From the NCBI GenBank assembly GCA_020628645.1, contig JAHDES010000035.1:1-63349 (forward strand): a stretch of DNA of 63,349 nt, read 5' to 3'. This document shows positions 6,953 to 16,163 of the stretch, piece after piece; positions within the stretch are counted from its first letter, which is position 1; the number at the start of each line of letters is the position of its first letter. The translations under genes and the position numbers were made by a program. Source of the stretch: Saprospiraceae bacterium (GTDB lineage: Bacteria > Bacteroidota > Bacteroidia > Chitinophagales > Saprospiraceae). Under the pieces are notes generated by a model. That model saw only the letters and a program-made list of their open reading frames with translations. It searched no databases and was not told the origin of the DNA.

Positions 6953-9900
6953 TAGCTTAGATTATTTGCAGTTACACGACAAAAATCCATCAATTTAGCA
7001 TATAAATCATTGTATTTCAAGACTTCAGGATTGCCAACGATTACTAAATGATGGCGAGCACGGGTTAAAGCTACATTTAATTTTCGATCTACTCCCTCTT
7101 GCGATAAGGAGATCATCGACTCCAATTGATAAGGTGTATTGGCACAAAGCGAAATCAAAATAATCTCACGCGCCCCTCCTTGATAGCGTTCTACGGTATC
7201 TATCGTAATCAAATCATCTTCAATTTCTTTTTCTTGTAACACTTGTTTGATTTGAGCAATTTGAGCGCGATAAGGAGTAATAATGCCTATAGAATTAGCA
7301 TGAAAATCTTTATTGTTCGTTTTATAGATTTGCTGGTATGCCTTTACTAATTTTCCAATTAAAAGGGCTTCTTCTAAATTGGTTTTAGAATGTCCTACAG
7401 CGGATTCATTCGTCGGTAAAAAGATTAATCGCTCTTGAGATAGTTGTTGTAAAAATGCATCTTCTTGATGGGAAAAGGAACAATCTTCGATTTGCTGATA
7501 ATGAATAGAAATTTCTGAAGGCAAGATTTGTAGTTTATTTTCATAAAAATAAACATTCGGAAATGCCATAATATCTTGATGCATTCGTCCTTGATGACTT
7601 AAATTGGCATAGGCCCAATCCCATTCTTCAACTTTGGCGCGATGATATAATCGTTCAAATAAGGAGTTTCGCAAATTGCTTAATCCAATTTCTTGTAAAC
7701 CTTCATGTTCGACGGCAGATCGTTGTTCTTCTTGTACTACCACCGCAGGCAATTGTTTATGATCGCCAATCAAAATGAAGCGTTCAAAAAGCGGCAATAA
7801 GCCCACCAAAACAGGTTCTAAAATTTGAGAAGCTTCATCTATAATGACAGTTTGAAATTTCTTTAAATGCGTCAATTCAATTTTTCCAGAAAAGGAAGCC
7901 ACGGTCGCCACCACAATACGATTTGCATCTAAAACTCCTCGTAAATCTTTTCGATTATGAACTTTTGCAATTTTACTATCTAATAATTGCGCTTGAAAAC
8001 GATTTGGCGTTGAAAAACGTGATCCTATTCTAAAATAATGATCTCGAATATCAGTTTGAATAGATTCTATTGCTTCGCAAATTTCATCTACTGCGCGATT
8101 GGTATAAGCTAACAATAAAATATTCTCCTCTGTTTCACTAAAAAAGTATTGTACTAAAGACCGTAGCATTCGACTCGTCTTTCCTGTACCTGGTGGGCCC
8201 CACAAGAGAAAATAATCCTTGGATTGGACAATCTTTTTGAAAATAGATTGCTGTTCTTGAGTTAAATCTTGTGGAGCTTCAATTTTTGTACTTAACTCAG
8301 CTCGTTTTGGCGGAGCTAAAGTTAATAATAGGTCTTTCTTCGTTTTTGGAGCTTGCGCAAAGGCATATAACGCGCGATACATGGCTGTAAAACCACTATC
8401 CATCATATCATGTTCGAGATTCCAATGTTGATTTTGCTGAAAAATGGAGGTATTAAATTGTCTTGATCGCAAACGTACAATGACTTCTTTTTTAGTATTG
8501 GCTAAGATCGAACATTTAAATATTTGATTGTCTAAAACAGTACTATCTTCATTCAAAAAAGGATATAAAATAGCAATATCTCCTTTTCTAAAATTGGCGA
8601 GTTCATTCGTTTCAATTGTTTTAAGGAAATGGATGACGGGTTCATCACTATTGGCTTGATTTTCTTTAATTTCTAGATGACTGAGTACTTCAAAACGATT
8701 AAATTTTTCTTGGAAATTAGCCCGCCATAAATTCGCTAAACCATTCACATTTGATAGCCCTTCAATCCCTGTTTTTGCCAAGCTATGCTCCCGTGCAATA
8801 AAAGCTGAAAATTCCACAAAATACGCTCGTTCTAAAGGAGATAGCTGTAATAAACTTTGCTCAAAAGCAATAATATCCTTTTGTAAAAAACCAGTGGCTT
8901 TTGCCATTCGATTGGTAGAAATGCGTTGTAAAACGGCATATTGATCCGTCGACATTTTGCTAACTAATCGTTCTATTGCTACCAATTGATTCCGCACTTG
9001 AATTGCTTCAAACTGCTGTGCTTTTACCGTAGGCGCATAGCGCAATTGGCGTTGATCCAAACCTGAATACAAGATATAATTCGCCGAATTTCGCTTCTCT
9101 CCAAAGACTGATTTAATCAGTAAATCATAGAGTAAAGTTTGAATGTAATGATTAGCATTGATACCATAGCGATTGGGCTTAAAGGTTTTTCCACTTTTCA
9201 ATTCAATAATGGCAGACTCTTTGGGTTGGTTTGGATGCGAAAAAAAGACATCTAATCGTCCTTGTAAGCCATAAGTTTCCGAATAAAAAGAGGGTTCTAA
9301 AAAGCAAAAATCTTTCTCAATATTGACGGTTTCCAAACCCGATTGTACCATTTGTTTGAGATTGATAAAATGCTTTTGAGATTTTTGCATGATCTCCCGT
9401 ACCACCTTATTATCTAAAAGTGAAAATGCTAAAGGATTTAATCGAAATACTTTTGGAAATAAGTCCTTAAAATTCGCTTCTGGATCACTCATCAACTCAT
9501 CTAAAAAAAAGTTTGCAATATTTCCCAACATTAAATATTTGCTGCTTTCAAAAGGAATGAATTTCTTCAACAAATATGCATAAGGTTCTGGTCCGTAGGA
9601 CTGAAAACACTCCGCTACAGCGGTCACATCCACCAAGAAATCAGGTTCTACGACTATTGCTCTTGGACGATAAATACCTTCGGTATCTATTTCTACATCA
9701 ATTAAATTGACCGTAAGAGGAAACTCAAAAACTCGTTGAATGACCGCTATCGTTGGATTAAAATTTTCATTGCGTTCGGGTATGTTGTATTGAATTTGAA
9801 TCTCTTCTCCCGTCGCTTCATTTAAAGCGGTAAAACACTCTTTCTTTGTATCATCTTTGGTAAGAATGACGCGTACTTTCGATTGAAAGCCTTTAATCTC

Positions 9901-10308
9901 AACAGGCGATAATTGCAATTGGTAGGTGGCAGGTAATTCTTTTTCTAGCTCATTGGGAATGGATACATTATATAAAGCAGAAACCGTTTCACTCACTACT
10001 TTGAATCCAAAAGGATACAATTCTTCAATTGAAAAATTTCCTTTATTGGCATTCAATTTTCGGACTTCTTTACGAAAAGCATAGATAAAAAATTGCAATT
10101 GTTTATCCACTAAATGTTTCTGGCAAGCAAAAGAAATTCGAGAAAACAATGTGGTAAATTGAAGGCGTTCTTCCTTCGTAATTACCAAAAAAAGTTGCGT
10201 CAACAATTGGTACAATTCCTCCAATTGCTGCGCGGCATCCTTATCTTTATTCCGATGATTTTTAAGGATGTCTCGATAAAAAGCTCGTGCTATTTCTTTA
10301 TGCTGCAT
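6952..10308 (-). CDS. Dna2-like protein: PD-(D/E)XK nuclease fused to superfamily 1 helicase
   Basis: 1118 residues. A Cas4/RecB-type nuclease core lies near residues 345-400 (QGRLDVFF, IIELKSGKTFK, HYIQTLLY). The SF1 helicase follows: Walker A WGPPGTGKTS near residue 705, AYTNRAVDEI (Ia), VIIDEASQ (II), LIGDHKQLP (III), a YQGGAREIILISL segment (V) and LNVALTRARHHLVIVGN (VI). The domain order nuclease then helicase is that of Dna2/DUF2726-like repair enzymes. It probably processes DNA flaps or ends in replication or repair. The gene heads a two-gene unit with the CoA-transferase. Some related proteins belong to defence islands, but no other defence gene is nearby, so a housekeeping role is favoured. 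Confidence 0.88.
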   Translation of the reverse strand: MQHKEIARAFYRDILKNHRNKDKDAAQQLEELYQLLTQLFLVITKEERLQFTTLFSRISFACQKHLVDKQLQFFIYAFRKEVRKLNANKGNFSIEELYPFGFKVVSETVSALYNVSIPNELEKELPATYQLQLSPVEIKGFQSKVRVILTKDDTKKECFTALNEATGEEIQIQYNIPERNENFNPTIAVIQRVFEFPLTVNLIDVEIDTEGIYRPRAIVVEPDFLVDVTAVAECFQSYGPEPYAYLLKKFIPFESSKYLMLGNIANFFLDELMSDPEANFKDLFPKVFRLNPLAFSLLDNKVVREIMQKSQKHFINLKQMVQSGLETVNIEKDFCFLEPSFYSETYGLQGRLDVFFSHPNQPKESAIIELKSGKTFKPNRYGINANHYIQTLLYDLLIKSVFGEKRNSANYILYSGLDQRQLRYAPTVKAQQFEAIQVRNQLVAIERLVSKMSTDQYAVLQRISTNRMAKATGFLQKDIIAFEQSLLQLSPLERAYFVEFSAFIAREHSLAKTGIEGLSNVNGLANLWRANFQEKFNRFEVLSHLEIKENQANSDEPVIHFLKTIETNELANFRKGDIAILYPFLNEDSTVLDNQIFKCSILANTKKEVIVRLRSRQFNTSIFQQNQHWNLEHDMMDSGFTAMYRALYAFAQAPKTKKDLLLTLAPPKRAELSTKIEAPQDLTQEQQSIFKKIVQSKDYFLLWGPPGTGKTSRMLRSLVQYFFSETEENILLLAYTNRAVDEICEAIESIQTDIRDHYFRIGSRFSTPNRFQAQLLDSKIAKVHNRKDLRGVLDANRIVVATVASFSGKIELTHLKKFQTVIIDEASQILEPVLVGLLPLFERFILIGDHKQLPAVVVQEEQRSAVEHEGLQEIGLSNLRNSLFERLYHRAKVEEWDWAYANLSHQGRMHQDIMAFPNVYFYENKLQILPSEISIHYQQIEDCSFSHQEDAFLQQLSQERLIFLPTNESAVGHSKTNLEEALLIGKLVKAYQQIYKTNNKDFHANSIGIITPYRAQIAQIKQVLQEKEIEDDLITIDTVERYQGGAREIILISLCANTPYQLESMISLSQEGVDRKLNVALTRARHHLVIVGNPEVLKYNDLYAKLMDFCRVTANNLS

Positions 10309-10398
10309 GTATGGTAATCTGAATTAGGATTGCGTGAGGAAAAGAATTCTAGTCTCCAAGTTAACGAAAGTTTAGTACTCCCTTTGATTAAGAACGAT

Positions 10399-11463
10399 CT
10401 ATTTTTTCAAATAATTAATGGCTGTTTGTAATACTGCATCTTCTTGATTTTGAATATCATTATTGGTGTTTAGAACTTTGATATCAGGTGAAATTCCTTT
10501 GCCTTCAAAATTTTCTTTTGTTGATGAAAAATATTGTTGATGCGATAATGAGACTTGCCATTTATTGGGTAATTTAAATTCATACATATCTGAAAAGATA
10601 CCTTCCGTCCGATCACCGATTAAAGTGACATTGGGCAACTCCCTCATTAACAGTATAAAAACCTCCGCAGCACTAGCCGTATAATCGCTCATTAAAATGA
10701 CAATGGGTTTGGTAAATTGATACGTTCCTTTTGATTTCACCTCCTTATACTTCATAGGAGTATACGTATTTTCGCCTTTTATTCTTTTTCTTTCATAATG
10801 TCCAATCGTTTTGTTTTTGGGGACAAATCGACTGGCTAGAATATACCCAATATAGTCAAAACCACCTCCATTAAATCTTAAATCTATAATGAGTCCTTTC
10901 TTTTTTTGAAACGATAAAATAGCATTGTCTAATGTTTTTTTGAATTTCCCAAAGGTGATGGCTTCCGTCATTTCATCCAAACGGAGATAAGCAAAATCAT
11001 TGGAAACACGAGCTTGAAAATTAGTGGCTTCCGTTATGGTTGGACTAGTAGATGAAGAAAATCCTTGATTGCTTAGTTCTTTTTCTATGACTGCTTCAAA
11101 AGCTTTTTGTTTTTCAGCTGTATCAAATTCTAGTTCTAATTGAAATTCATAAGGTGGCCCGCATTCAATGTCTGACTCTTCAAAATCTGGTTCAATACGT
11201 ACATGCCCATCTTTTAATTCTTGTAGCATTGTACAACAGACTTCAAAGAGCTCTTGATTAGTCGTTTGTTCATCAATCAAGGGACGATAAGTTTTATAAA
11301 TCTTGTCCCAATCCACTTGTTTTAAGTCAAAATTCGCGTAGCGTTCATCAAATTTATTCCAAAGAGCATCAAAATTTTTAATGGGAGAATTAATTTCTTG
11401 AAGCTGGGCAAATCCAATGATTTGAAAAAATACAAGCAAAAAAACTGTTGATATAATCTTCAT
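10399..11463 (-). CDS. secreted S41-family peptidase
   Basis: 354 residues with a signal peptide (MKIISTVFLLVFFQIIGFAQ). An N-terminal helical region ends in LKDGHVRI near residue 92, a hallmark of Bacteroidota S41 proteins. The core has GLIIDLRFNGGG, then VILMSDYTASAAEVF with the nucleophile Ser near residue 262, and GDRTEG. There is no obvious PDZ domain. It probably cleaves peptides or misfolded proteins in the periplasm or outside the cell. It is intact, in contrast to the S41 pseudogene at the window start. 21 bases separate it from the DUF3299 gene upstream, so the two may be cotranscribed. Confidence 0.9.
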   Translation of the reverse strand: MKIISTVFLLVFFQIIGFAQLQEINSPIKNFDALWNKFDERYANFDLKQVDWDKIYKTYRPLIDEQTTNQELFEVCCTMLQELKDGHVRIEPDFEESDIECGPPYEFQLELEFDTAEKQKAFEAVIEKELSNQGFSSSTSPTITEATNFQARVSNDFAYLRLDEMTEAITFGKFKKTLDNAILSFQKKKGLIIDLRFNGGGFDYIGYILASRFVPKNKTIGHYERKRIKGENTYTPMKYKEVKSKGTYQFTKPIVILMSDYTASAAEVFILLMRELPNVTLIGDRTEGIFSDMYEFKLPNKWQVSLSHQQYFSSTKENFEGKGISPDIKVLNTNNDIQNQEDAVLQTAINYLKK

Positions 11464-11484
11464 AAATTCACATTTTTATTGTTT

Positions 11485-12096
11485 TTATTTCACCCACTCC
11501 GCATCTTCTAAAATATAATTGAGATAATATAAGTCACTATCATTTAAGCGTAGTTTTCCTCGAAAAGTAGTATGTGTATCTTGTTTGAATCTCCTTTTTT
11601 CTTTCTTTTTTAGTTTAATATCCATTACCGTTTCAGGGCCAGCCCCTCCACAATAGAAACAATTGCTAAAAGGATAGGCTGATAAGACAAAGATATTTTC
11701 ATCACCTGTTTCTTCGGTGGGTATGATATAACCTTTCACCTGAATATTTTTACCATCTAAATACCAAATCTCTGGATGAAAAATGGGAAAAGGTATATAC
11801 ATACCAATAGAATCGACGTAAGCTTCGTTGAATTGCACTTTGGAGAGATGCTTCCATGTGATGTCATAAAATCCTTTAGTATTTTTTTGAAATTGAGAAG
11901 TATCCACTGAAATATCTCCATCAAAAACAGGTGGAATATTATCTGTTAACTTTACTTTTTTGACCGTATCCTTCTGAATGGCTTCAACAGGAGGTAATGG
12001 AACGAGATTTTCGGGTGTGGTTTTCGTATTTAACCATCTAAATAAAACGAAACTCAAGCCTACAATAGCAATAAAAAGGAGGAACATCTTTCTCAT
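11485..12096 (-). CDS. DUF3299-like membrane-anchored or secreted protein
   Basis: 203 residues. An N-terminal hydrophobic segment (residues 4-20) is followed by a Pro/Thr/Lys linker and a globular domain with ITWKHLSKVQF, FHPEIWYLDGKNIQVKGY and SNCFYCGGAGPE. The order W-LS--F, LDGK-V-V-GY, C-FC is that of DUF3299, a family of periplasmic proteins of unknown function linked by context in other bacteria to metal or ABC-transport genes. The CFYC pair is a plausible metal or disulfide site. No such partners are adjacent here. Confidence 0.7.
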   Translation of the reverse strand: MRKMFLLFIAIVGLSFVLFRWLNTKTTPENLVPLPPVEAIQKDTVKKVKLTDNIPPVFDGDISVDTSQFQKNTKGFYDITWKHLSKVQFNEAYVDSIGMYIPFPIFHPEIWYLDGKNIQVKGYIIPTEETGDENIFVLSAYPFSNCFYCGGAGPETVMDIKLKKKEKRRFKQDTHTTFRGKLRLNDSDLYYLNYILEDAEWVK

Positions 12097-12133
12097 ACCA
12101 CAAAATTAACTAATCCAGAATAGACCACAAAAG

Positions 12134-12170
12134 AAAAAGGGAAATGACCAAGACGATCACTTCCCTTTTT
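12134..12170 (-). terminator. rho-independent terminator after rplT
   Basis: On the minus strand AAAAAGGGAAGTGA pairs with TCATTTCCCTTTTT around a 9-base loop and is followed by a T-run. It lies 20 bases past the rplT stop. Both strands end in T-runs, so it could also act toward the opposite direction. Confidence 0.8.
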
Positions 12171-12192
12171 ATGGAAAATTGAACTTCAAAAA

Positions 12193-12537
12193 TTAGTTCA
12201 CTGAATTGACGACTTCTCTGAAAGTTTCAGGATGATTCATCGCTAAATCAGCGAGTACTTTTCGATTCAATTCGATATTTTTCTCTGATAATCCGTGCAT
12301 CAAGCGAGAATAAGTCGTGCCGTGCATACGCGCACCAGCATTGATACGGGCAATCCATAAACGACGGAAGGCACGTTTTTTATTCTTACGATCGCGATAC
12401 GCGTACTGCAATCCTCGTTCGACTGCATTTTTGGCTACTGTGTACACTTTTGATCGAGCACCAAAGTAACCGCGAGCCATTTTCATAATTTTCTTTCGTC
12501 TGGCTCTGGACGCTACTGAATTTACTGACCGTGGCAT
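12193..12537 (-). CDS. rplT: 50S ribosomal protein L20
   Basis: 114 residues. The Arg/Lys-rich N-terminus [19 protein letters not shown] and the segments [19 protein letters not shown] and [11 protein letters not shown] are diagnostic for L20, which binds 23S rRNA early in large-subunit assembly. The length is normal. It follows rpmI by 84 bases on the same strand. The spacer contains an inverted repeat that could matter for feedback control, since L20 represses its own operon in several bacteria. Confidence 0.98.
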   Translation of the reverse strand: MPRSVNSVASRARRKKIMKMARGYFGARSKVYTVAKNAVERGLQYAYRDRKNKKRAFRRLWIARINAGARMHGTTYSRLMHGLSEKNIELNRKVLADLAMNHPETFREVVNSVN

Positions 12538-12554
12538 AAGTTAAATTTTAGTAC

Positions 12555-12589
12555 GATACAGGGGTTTGGTCAACGCTTATTCCTGTATC
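12555..12589 (-). promoter_or_regulatory. hairpin between rpmI and rplT, candidate L20 control site
   Basis: GATACAGG and CCTGTATC form a perfect 8-bp stem separated by 19 bases and ending 18 bases before the rplT start. There is no T-run, so it is not a normal terminator. In E. coli and Bacillus L20 autoregulates through leader RNA structure. A role here is inference. Confidence 0.35.
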
Positions 12590-12621
12590 CTCGTTAAAAA
12601 ATGAAGCAATATACAAGAAGA

Positions 12622-12816
12622 TTAGATACAAAGTAATGCTCTTACTCGTTTCTCATCTGCCTTACTCACTAAAGATGCATCACGAAGACGAAGTTTCGCC
12701 TTTTTTGATTTGTTACGCATCATGTGAGAAGTATACGCTTGAAAACGTTTGATTTTACCCTTTCCAGTAACTCTGAATCGCTTCTTCGCACTGGAATGCG
12801 TTTTCATTTTAGGCAT
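12622..12816 (-). CDS. rpmI: 50S ribosomal protein L35
   Basis: 64 residues starting MPKMKTHSSAKKRFRVTGKGK, the universal L35 opening, followed by RNKSKKAKLRLRD. It is a basic protein of the large subunit. In most Bacteroidota thrS-infC precede it, but here no infC frame exists in the 600 bases upstream, and a promoter directly upstream explains independent expression with rplT. Confidence 0.97.
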   Translation of the reverse strand: MPKMKTHSSAKKRFRVTGKGKIKRFQAYTSHMMRNKSKKAKLRLRDASLVSKADEKRVRALLCI

Positions 12817-12866
12817 GATAGTAAAATTTTAAAATAAAAAAATAATGCTGTCTTTTACAGCGGCTG

Positions 12867-12897
12867 CAAAGATAGGAAAAAGTGTGGGGATATTCAA
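12867..12897 (-). promoter_or_regulatory. Bacteroidota-type promoter for rpmI-rplT
   Basis: On the minus strand TTG (12895-12897) is followed after 20 bases by TATCTTTG (12867-12874), matching the TAnnTTTG -7 element. Transcription would start near 12860, about 45 bases before the rpmI ATG. Confidence 0.65.
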
Positions 12898-13340
12898 TAT
12901 TTAGTTTTCTTTTGTCTTGCTTTTTTTAATTTGTTCCTTTTTCCATTGATGAAAAACGAACCCAAAAAATCTAGCCAAACCACAAAGTGTTTTCACTTTT
13001 ATATTCTAGCACACTAATACTTTATTCATTTGCATTCTATCCAAGTTAGAAAAAAACTACTATCCTGATCTTTTGCTCATTTTCATTTATCAATGCTGCA
13101 TAATTTGCTCTATTTATTTCTGTTTAACTTCCTGCTTTATCTGAGCGCAAAATCTCAAAACCGTTGACGCTTTTTTCTTTTTGGGCTTTGTTTTCTTTGG
13201 CGGTTTTATCAAAATAAGATTTTCTATTACTTCAAAAAAATAAGCTGCTAGCTATCTCAACAACTCAAAATTGGACGATAATCCTTTAAACAAAAAATAC
13301 TCAACATCTAGCCGTCCTACGTCCCCAAGTCTAGGAACAA
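12898..13340. other. AT-rich intergenic stretch
   Basis: No open frame longer than about 20 codons with coding character, no RNA gene and no infC. It separates the rpmI promoter from the repeat following the downstream-facing redoxin-like gene. Confidence 0.6.
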
Positions 13341-13419
13341 AGCGTTCTAGTAATCTAAAGTCTAAAAGCTAAGCGATCTAAAAATCCACGAAGTGGATGA
13401 TCTAAAATCTAAAAATCTA
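13341..13419 (-). repeat. stop-codon-anchored word repeat, copy A
   Basis: Reading on the minus strand, the TAG stop of the preceding gene opens the repeat, continuing with AGATTTTAGATCATCCAC, then TTC, GTGGAT, TTTTAGATCGCTTAGC and TTTTAGACT. It contains the mini-hairpin ATCCAC-TTC-GTGGAT. About 50 bases match the repeat after the TonB receptor gene at 63025 with only a few differences, in the same orientation relative to the gene. Confidence 0.75.
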
Positions 13420-14016
13420 CTCCAACAACAATTCATCTACCTTTACAAAAATATCAGTATAGCGAATAGGTGGAAAAACTTGATGGTTAGCATTGTAAAC
13501 GCGGCGAATGATCCCCATTTTATCAATAATTAAAACGGTAGGTAGAACATGACGATTTGCACCATAATGTTCTTTGAGATAAGATTTAGCATTAGGAATG
13601 ACGGGGAAAAGAAGGGTGCGACGATTGGTGATATAGGAGATCTCTTTCTCAGATTCAGCACATAGCGTAATGATAGCAGCACCTTGATCAGAATATTTTT
13701 CAAAAAATTGATTTAAAGGCGTAGAATTAGGGTACATATACATGAAATTATCACGCGTACTCCAAAAAAGTAAAACGACAACTTGTCCCAGATATTCATC
13801 TAAACGATATTGCTCTCCTTGTGTAGAAGTGGCAATAAAATCAGGAGCAGGCAAGCCTTCCATCGCTTCGAGGGCACGATAGCGGCGTTCAATGTCTTTA
13901 TTTAATGCTTCCCGTTTAGGTGCACCATAATTGGCGAGTGAATCAAATACAAATTCAATTTGAGCATAGCTTGTACAACAAAAAATGAAAAAGAAAAGCG
14001 TAAAAGATGACCTCAT
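13417..14016 (-). CDS. secreted thioredoxin-fold (AhpC/TSA-like) protein lacking the CxxC site
   Basis: 199 residues with a signal peptide ending near TSYAQ. After a helical spacer, the redoxin fold starts at LPAPDFIATSTQGEQYRLDE, followed by VVLLFWSTRDNF, where TlpA/peroxiredoxin proteins carry WCxxC or the peroxidatic Cys. No Cys is present there. The cis-Pro strand HVLPTVLIID and IIRRVYNA are conserved. It is therefore a redox-dead member, perhaps with a binding role. It overlaps the phosphatase gene by 4 bases (ATGA), implying coupled translation. The TAG stop is part of a dispersed repeat. Confidence 0.75.
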   Translation of the reverse strand: MRSSFTLFFFIFCCTSYAQIEFVFDSLANYGAPKREALNKDIERRYRALEAMEGLPAPDFIATSTQGEQYRLDEYLGQVVVLLFWSTRDNFMYMYPNSTPLNQFFEKYSDQGAAIITLCAESEKEISYITNRRTLLFPVIPNAKSYLKEHYGANRHVLPTVLIIDKMGIIRRVYNANHQVFPPIRYTDIFVKVDELLLE

Positions 14017-14567
14017 GTTATAAATTTAGCGAAAGCCGCTAAGGAAGTAAAGCGTGCATTCACCTTTAACAAATGATTAGCATTTTGTTCTTCTTCTTTT
14101 CCTTCAATGAAAATAGTAGTCATGCCCAAACGTTCCCCAAATTCCATATCTGAAATCGAATCGCCTACCATGATAGACTTAGTAAAATCGATCAAAGGAA
14201 AATCGTTTTGGGCTTGCAAAGCCATTCCAGTATTGGGTTTTCGACAAGGAGGGTTTTCTGTTTTTAAGAAAGGAGAATAATAACATTGATCTATTTTACC
14301 GCCAGCTTTTAAAATACTAGTTTGCATTTGTTGATGTACTTCATGTAAATCTTCATGCGTCATCAATCCTTTTCCGATTCCCTGTTGATTGGTGACAACG
14401 ACTGTTTTATAAAATAAGGGCGATAATTGAACAATAGCTTCTAAACTTCCTTCGATAAACTCAAATTCTTCCCAAGATTGGACATATCTCCCAGGGAGAC
14501 GCTTATTGATAACGCCATCTCGATCGAGAAAGAGCGTCCAAGTACTGTCTATTTTGGGTGTAATCAT
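14013..14567 (-). CDS. HAD-IIIA phosphatase, GmhB/HisB-N type
   Basis: 184 residues. The HAD motifs are FLDRDGVIN (nucleophile Asp and acid Asp), VVTNQQGIGKG, CRKPNTGM with the motif-III Lys, and VGDSISDMEFG. This pattern is that of D,D-heptose 1,7-bisphosphate phosphatase and histidinol-phosphatase domains. The full Zn-binding Cys/His set of canonical GmhB is not evident, so the substrate may be heptose bisphosphate for LPS core synthesis or another sugar/histidinol phosphate. No his or other heptose genes are nearby. Confidence 0.8.
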   Translation of the reverse strand: MITPKIDSTWTLFLDRDGVINKRLPGRYVQSWEEFEFIEGSLEAIVQLSPLFYKTVVVTNQQGIGKGLMTHEDLHEVHQQMQTSILKAGGKIDQCYYSPFLKTENPPCRKPNTGMALQAQNDFPLIDFTKSIMVGDSISDMEFGERLGMTTIFIEGKEEEQNANHLLKVNARFTSLAAFAKFIT

Positions 14568-14602
14568 TTTAATGTAAAATGTAAAAGCGTAAATTATTAA
14601 AT

Positions 14603-15838
14603 TTATAAGTTTTTCTCCCCTTTTCTCAAGGTTAATACACTAATCTCAGGTAAAATACCTACTCTTCCAGGATAACCTAAATAACCAAATCCACGATTGA
14701 CATACAGATATTGTTTTCCCTCTTGGTATAAACCTGCCCATTGTTTGTAAGCATATTTTACAGGACTCCATTTAAACCAACCTGGGATTTCAATACCAAA
14801 TTGCATGCCGTGCGTATGTCCTGAAAAGGTAATAGCGATGTCTTTGAACGCTTTTGTGACTTCAAAGTCCCAATGAGAAGGATCATGCGAAAGTAGTAAT
14901 TTTGTGATGCCTTCTTTGATACCAGAATAAGCACGTTCGAGATTACCATATTTAGAAAAGCGGTGACTCGCTGAGAAGTTTTCTACTCCAATAATTCCTA
15001 ATTCTTCCCCTTCAATTTCCAAAACTCGATGTTCATTTCGTAATAATTGCCAACCCAATCGCTCATGCGCTGACAACAGTTGTTGAAAATTTCGCTGTTT
15101 AGCTTCTAAAGATTTCCAAGCCACATAATCGCCATAATCATGATTGCCTAAAATGGAAAATACACCATACTTTGATTTAATCTGTTGAAAAACATCAATA
15201 AAGGGTTCGATTTCTTGTGCAATGGAATTTACTAAATCTCCTGTAAAAAAAACTAAATCTGCTTCTTGTTGATTAATAAGATCAATGGCTTTTTTTAAGG
15301 GTTCTTTCTCGGTAAAACTCCCAGAATGTATATCGGAAATTTGAATAATTTTTAAGCCATCTAAAGAATGTGGTAAACTTGAAATAGAAACATCTGTCTC
15401 GTGCAATTGATAACGATGTCTGTTACGAAGCATTCCATAAATCAGTAAACTCAATAATCCTATGAATGCAAACACACCAATTTGGGCAATAGACAAGGAT
15501 TGTGTCGTCAACCAATCTGTTCCAAAAAGACTATTTATGATTTGTACAAAGAAAAGGCGCACGCCATCCAAACAAAAGAAAACTAATAACAAAAATTTCC
15601 CAATATAACCACTAATGATATAGGTTCGTATAAAGGTAAAACGATCACTAATCCAGTCTTGAATGGGTTTAATGAATAATCCCAATCCTGCAAAAAGAGC
15701 TAAGAAGGTATTACTCCAAAAGATATTATTTAAGATCAACTGTCCCATTTCTCCCCAATTGGATATTCCAAAAGAAAAGTAACGAAAAGCCACCCATTCA
15801 AAGAGAAAAAAGAAGATCAAAGCAACAAATAAGCGCAT
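14603..15838 (-). CDS. membrane-anchored metallophosphoesterase
   Basis: 411 residues. The first ~150 carry four or so hydrophobic helices. The calcineurin-like domain follows: KIIQISDIHSGSF near residue 165, FFTGDLVNS, SILGNHDYGDY, LLSHDPSHWD and SGHTHGMQFG. All metal ligands (D-H, D, N-H, H, H-H) are present. This architecture is that of YkuE/YaeI-type phosphodiesterases, some of which hydrolyse UDP-2,3-diacylglucosamine-like lipids. The substrate here is unknown. The catalytic domain probably faces the periplasm or the extracytoplasmic side. Confidence 0.85.
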   Translation of the reverse strand: MRLFVALIFFFLFEWVAFRYFSFGISNWGEMGQLILNNIFWSNTFLALFAGLGLFIKPIQDWISDRFTFIRTYIISGYIGKFLLLVFFCLDGVRLFFVQIINSLFGTDWLTTQSLSIAQIGVFAFIGLLSLLIYGMLRNRHRYQLHETDVSISSLPHSLDGLKIIQISDIHSGSFTEKEPLKKAIDLINQQEADLVFFTGDLVNSIAQEIEPFIDVFQQIKSKYGVFSILGNHDYGDYVAWKSLEAKQRNFQQLLSAHERLGWQLLRNEHRVLEIEGEELGIIGVENFSASHRFSKYGNLERAYSGIKEGITKLLLSHDPSHWDFEVTKAFKDIAITFSGHTHGMQFGIEIPGWFKWSPVKYAYKQWAGLYQEGKQYLYVNRGFGYLGYPGRVGILPEISVLTLRKGEKNL

Positions 15839-16163
15839 AATTTCATTAAGTTTACAGAATCTTAGTATATAAGGAATTAGATCAATTTTTTGTTCTTATT
15901 CTGTTCCTTTTTTATTGAATAGTGTAGACCAATTACATTGTTTTCACCACGAAAGCATGAGTTATCTCGAATTTTTAGTAAAAATTCAGTGTGAATAAGT
16001 GAAAAAGTGAATATGAAAAACGCTTATAGCGTTTTTCGTGGGTAAATATCCACTTATACACATGCCAGAGGCACATTATTTCACATTTTGCGATTGAAAA
16101 GCAAAATATATACACAAAATTCGGGATGATTCATGTTTTCTATTTTAACCAAACGAACATTTG
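15839..16163. other. intergenic region between divergent genes, with a strong hairpin
   Basis: No gene seen. At 16015-16037 GAAAAACGC and GCGTTTTTC form a perfect 9-bp stem around TTATA, followed by only short T-runs. The rest is AT-rich and must contain promoters for the metallophosphoesterase and the M1 peptidase, though I see no clear TAnnTTTG box. Confidence 0.5.

Noticed and set aside
6952-10308. Defence-island helicase-nuclease
   Set aside because: No restriction, toxin, CBASS or similar gene is adjacent. The domain order fits Dna2-like repair enzymes.
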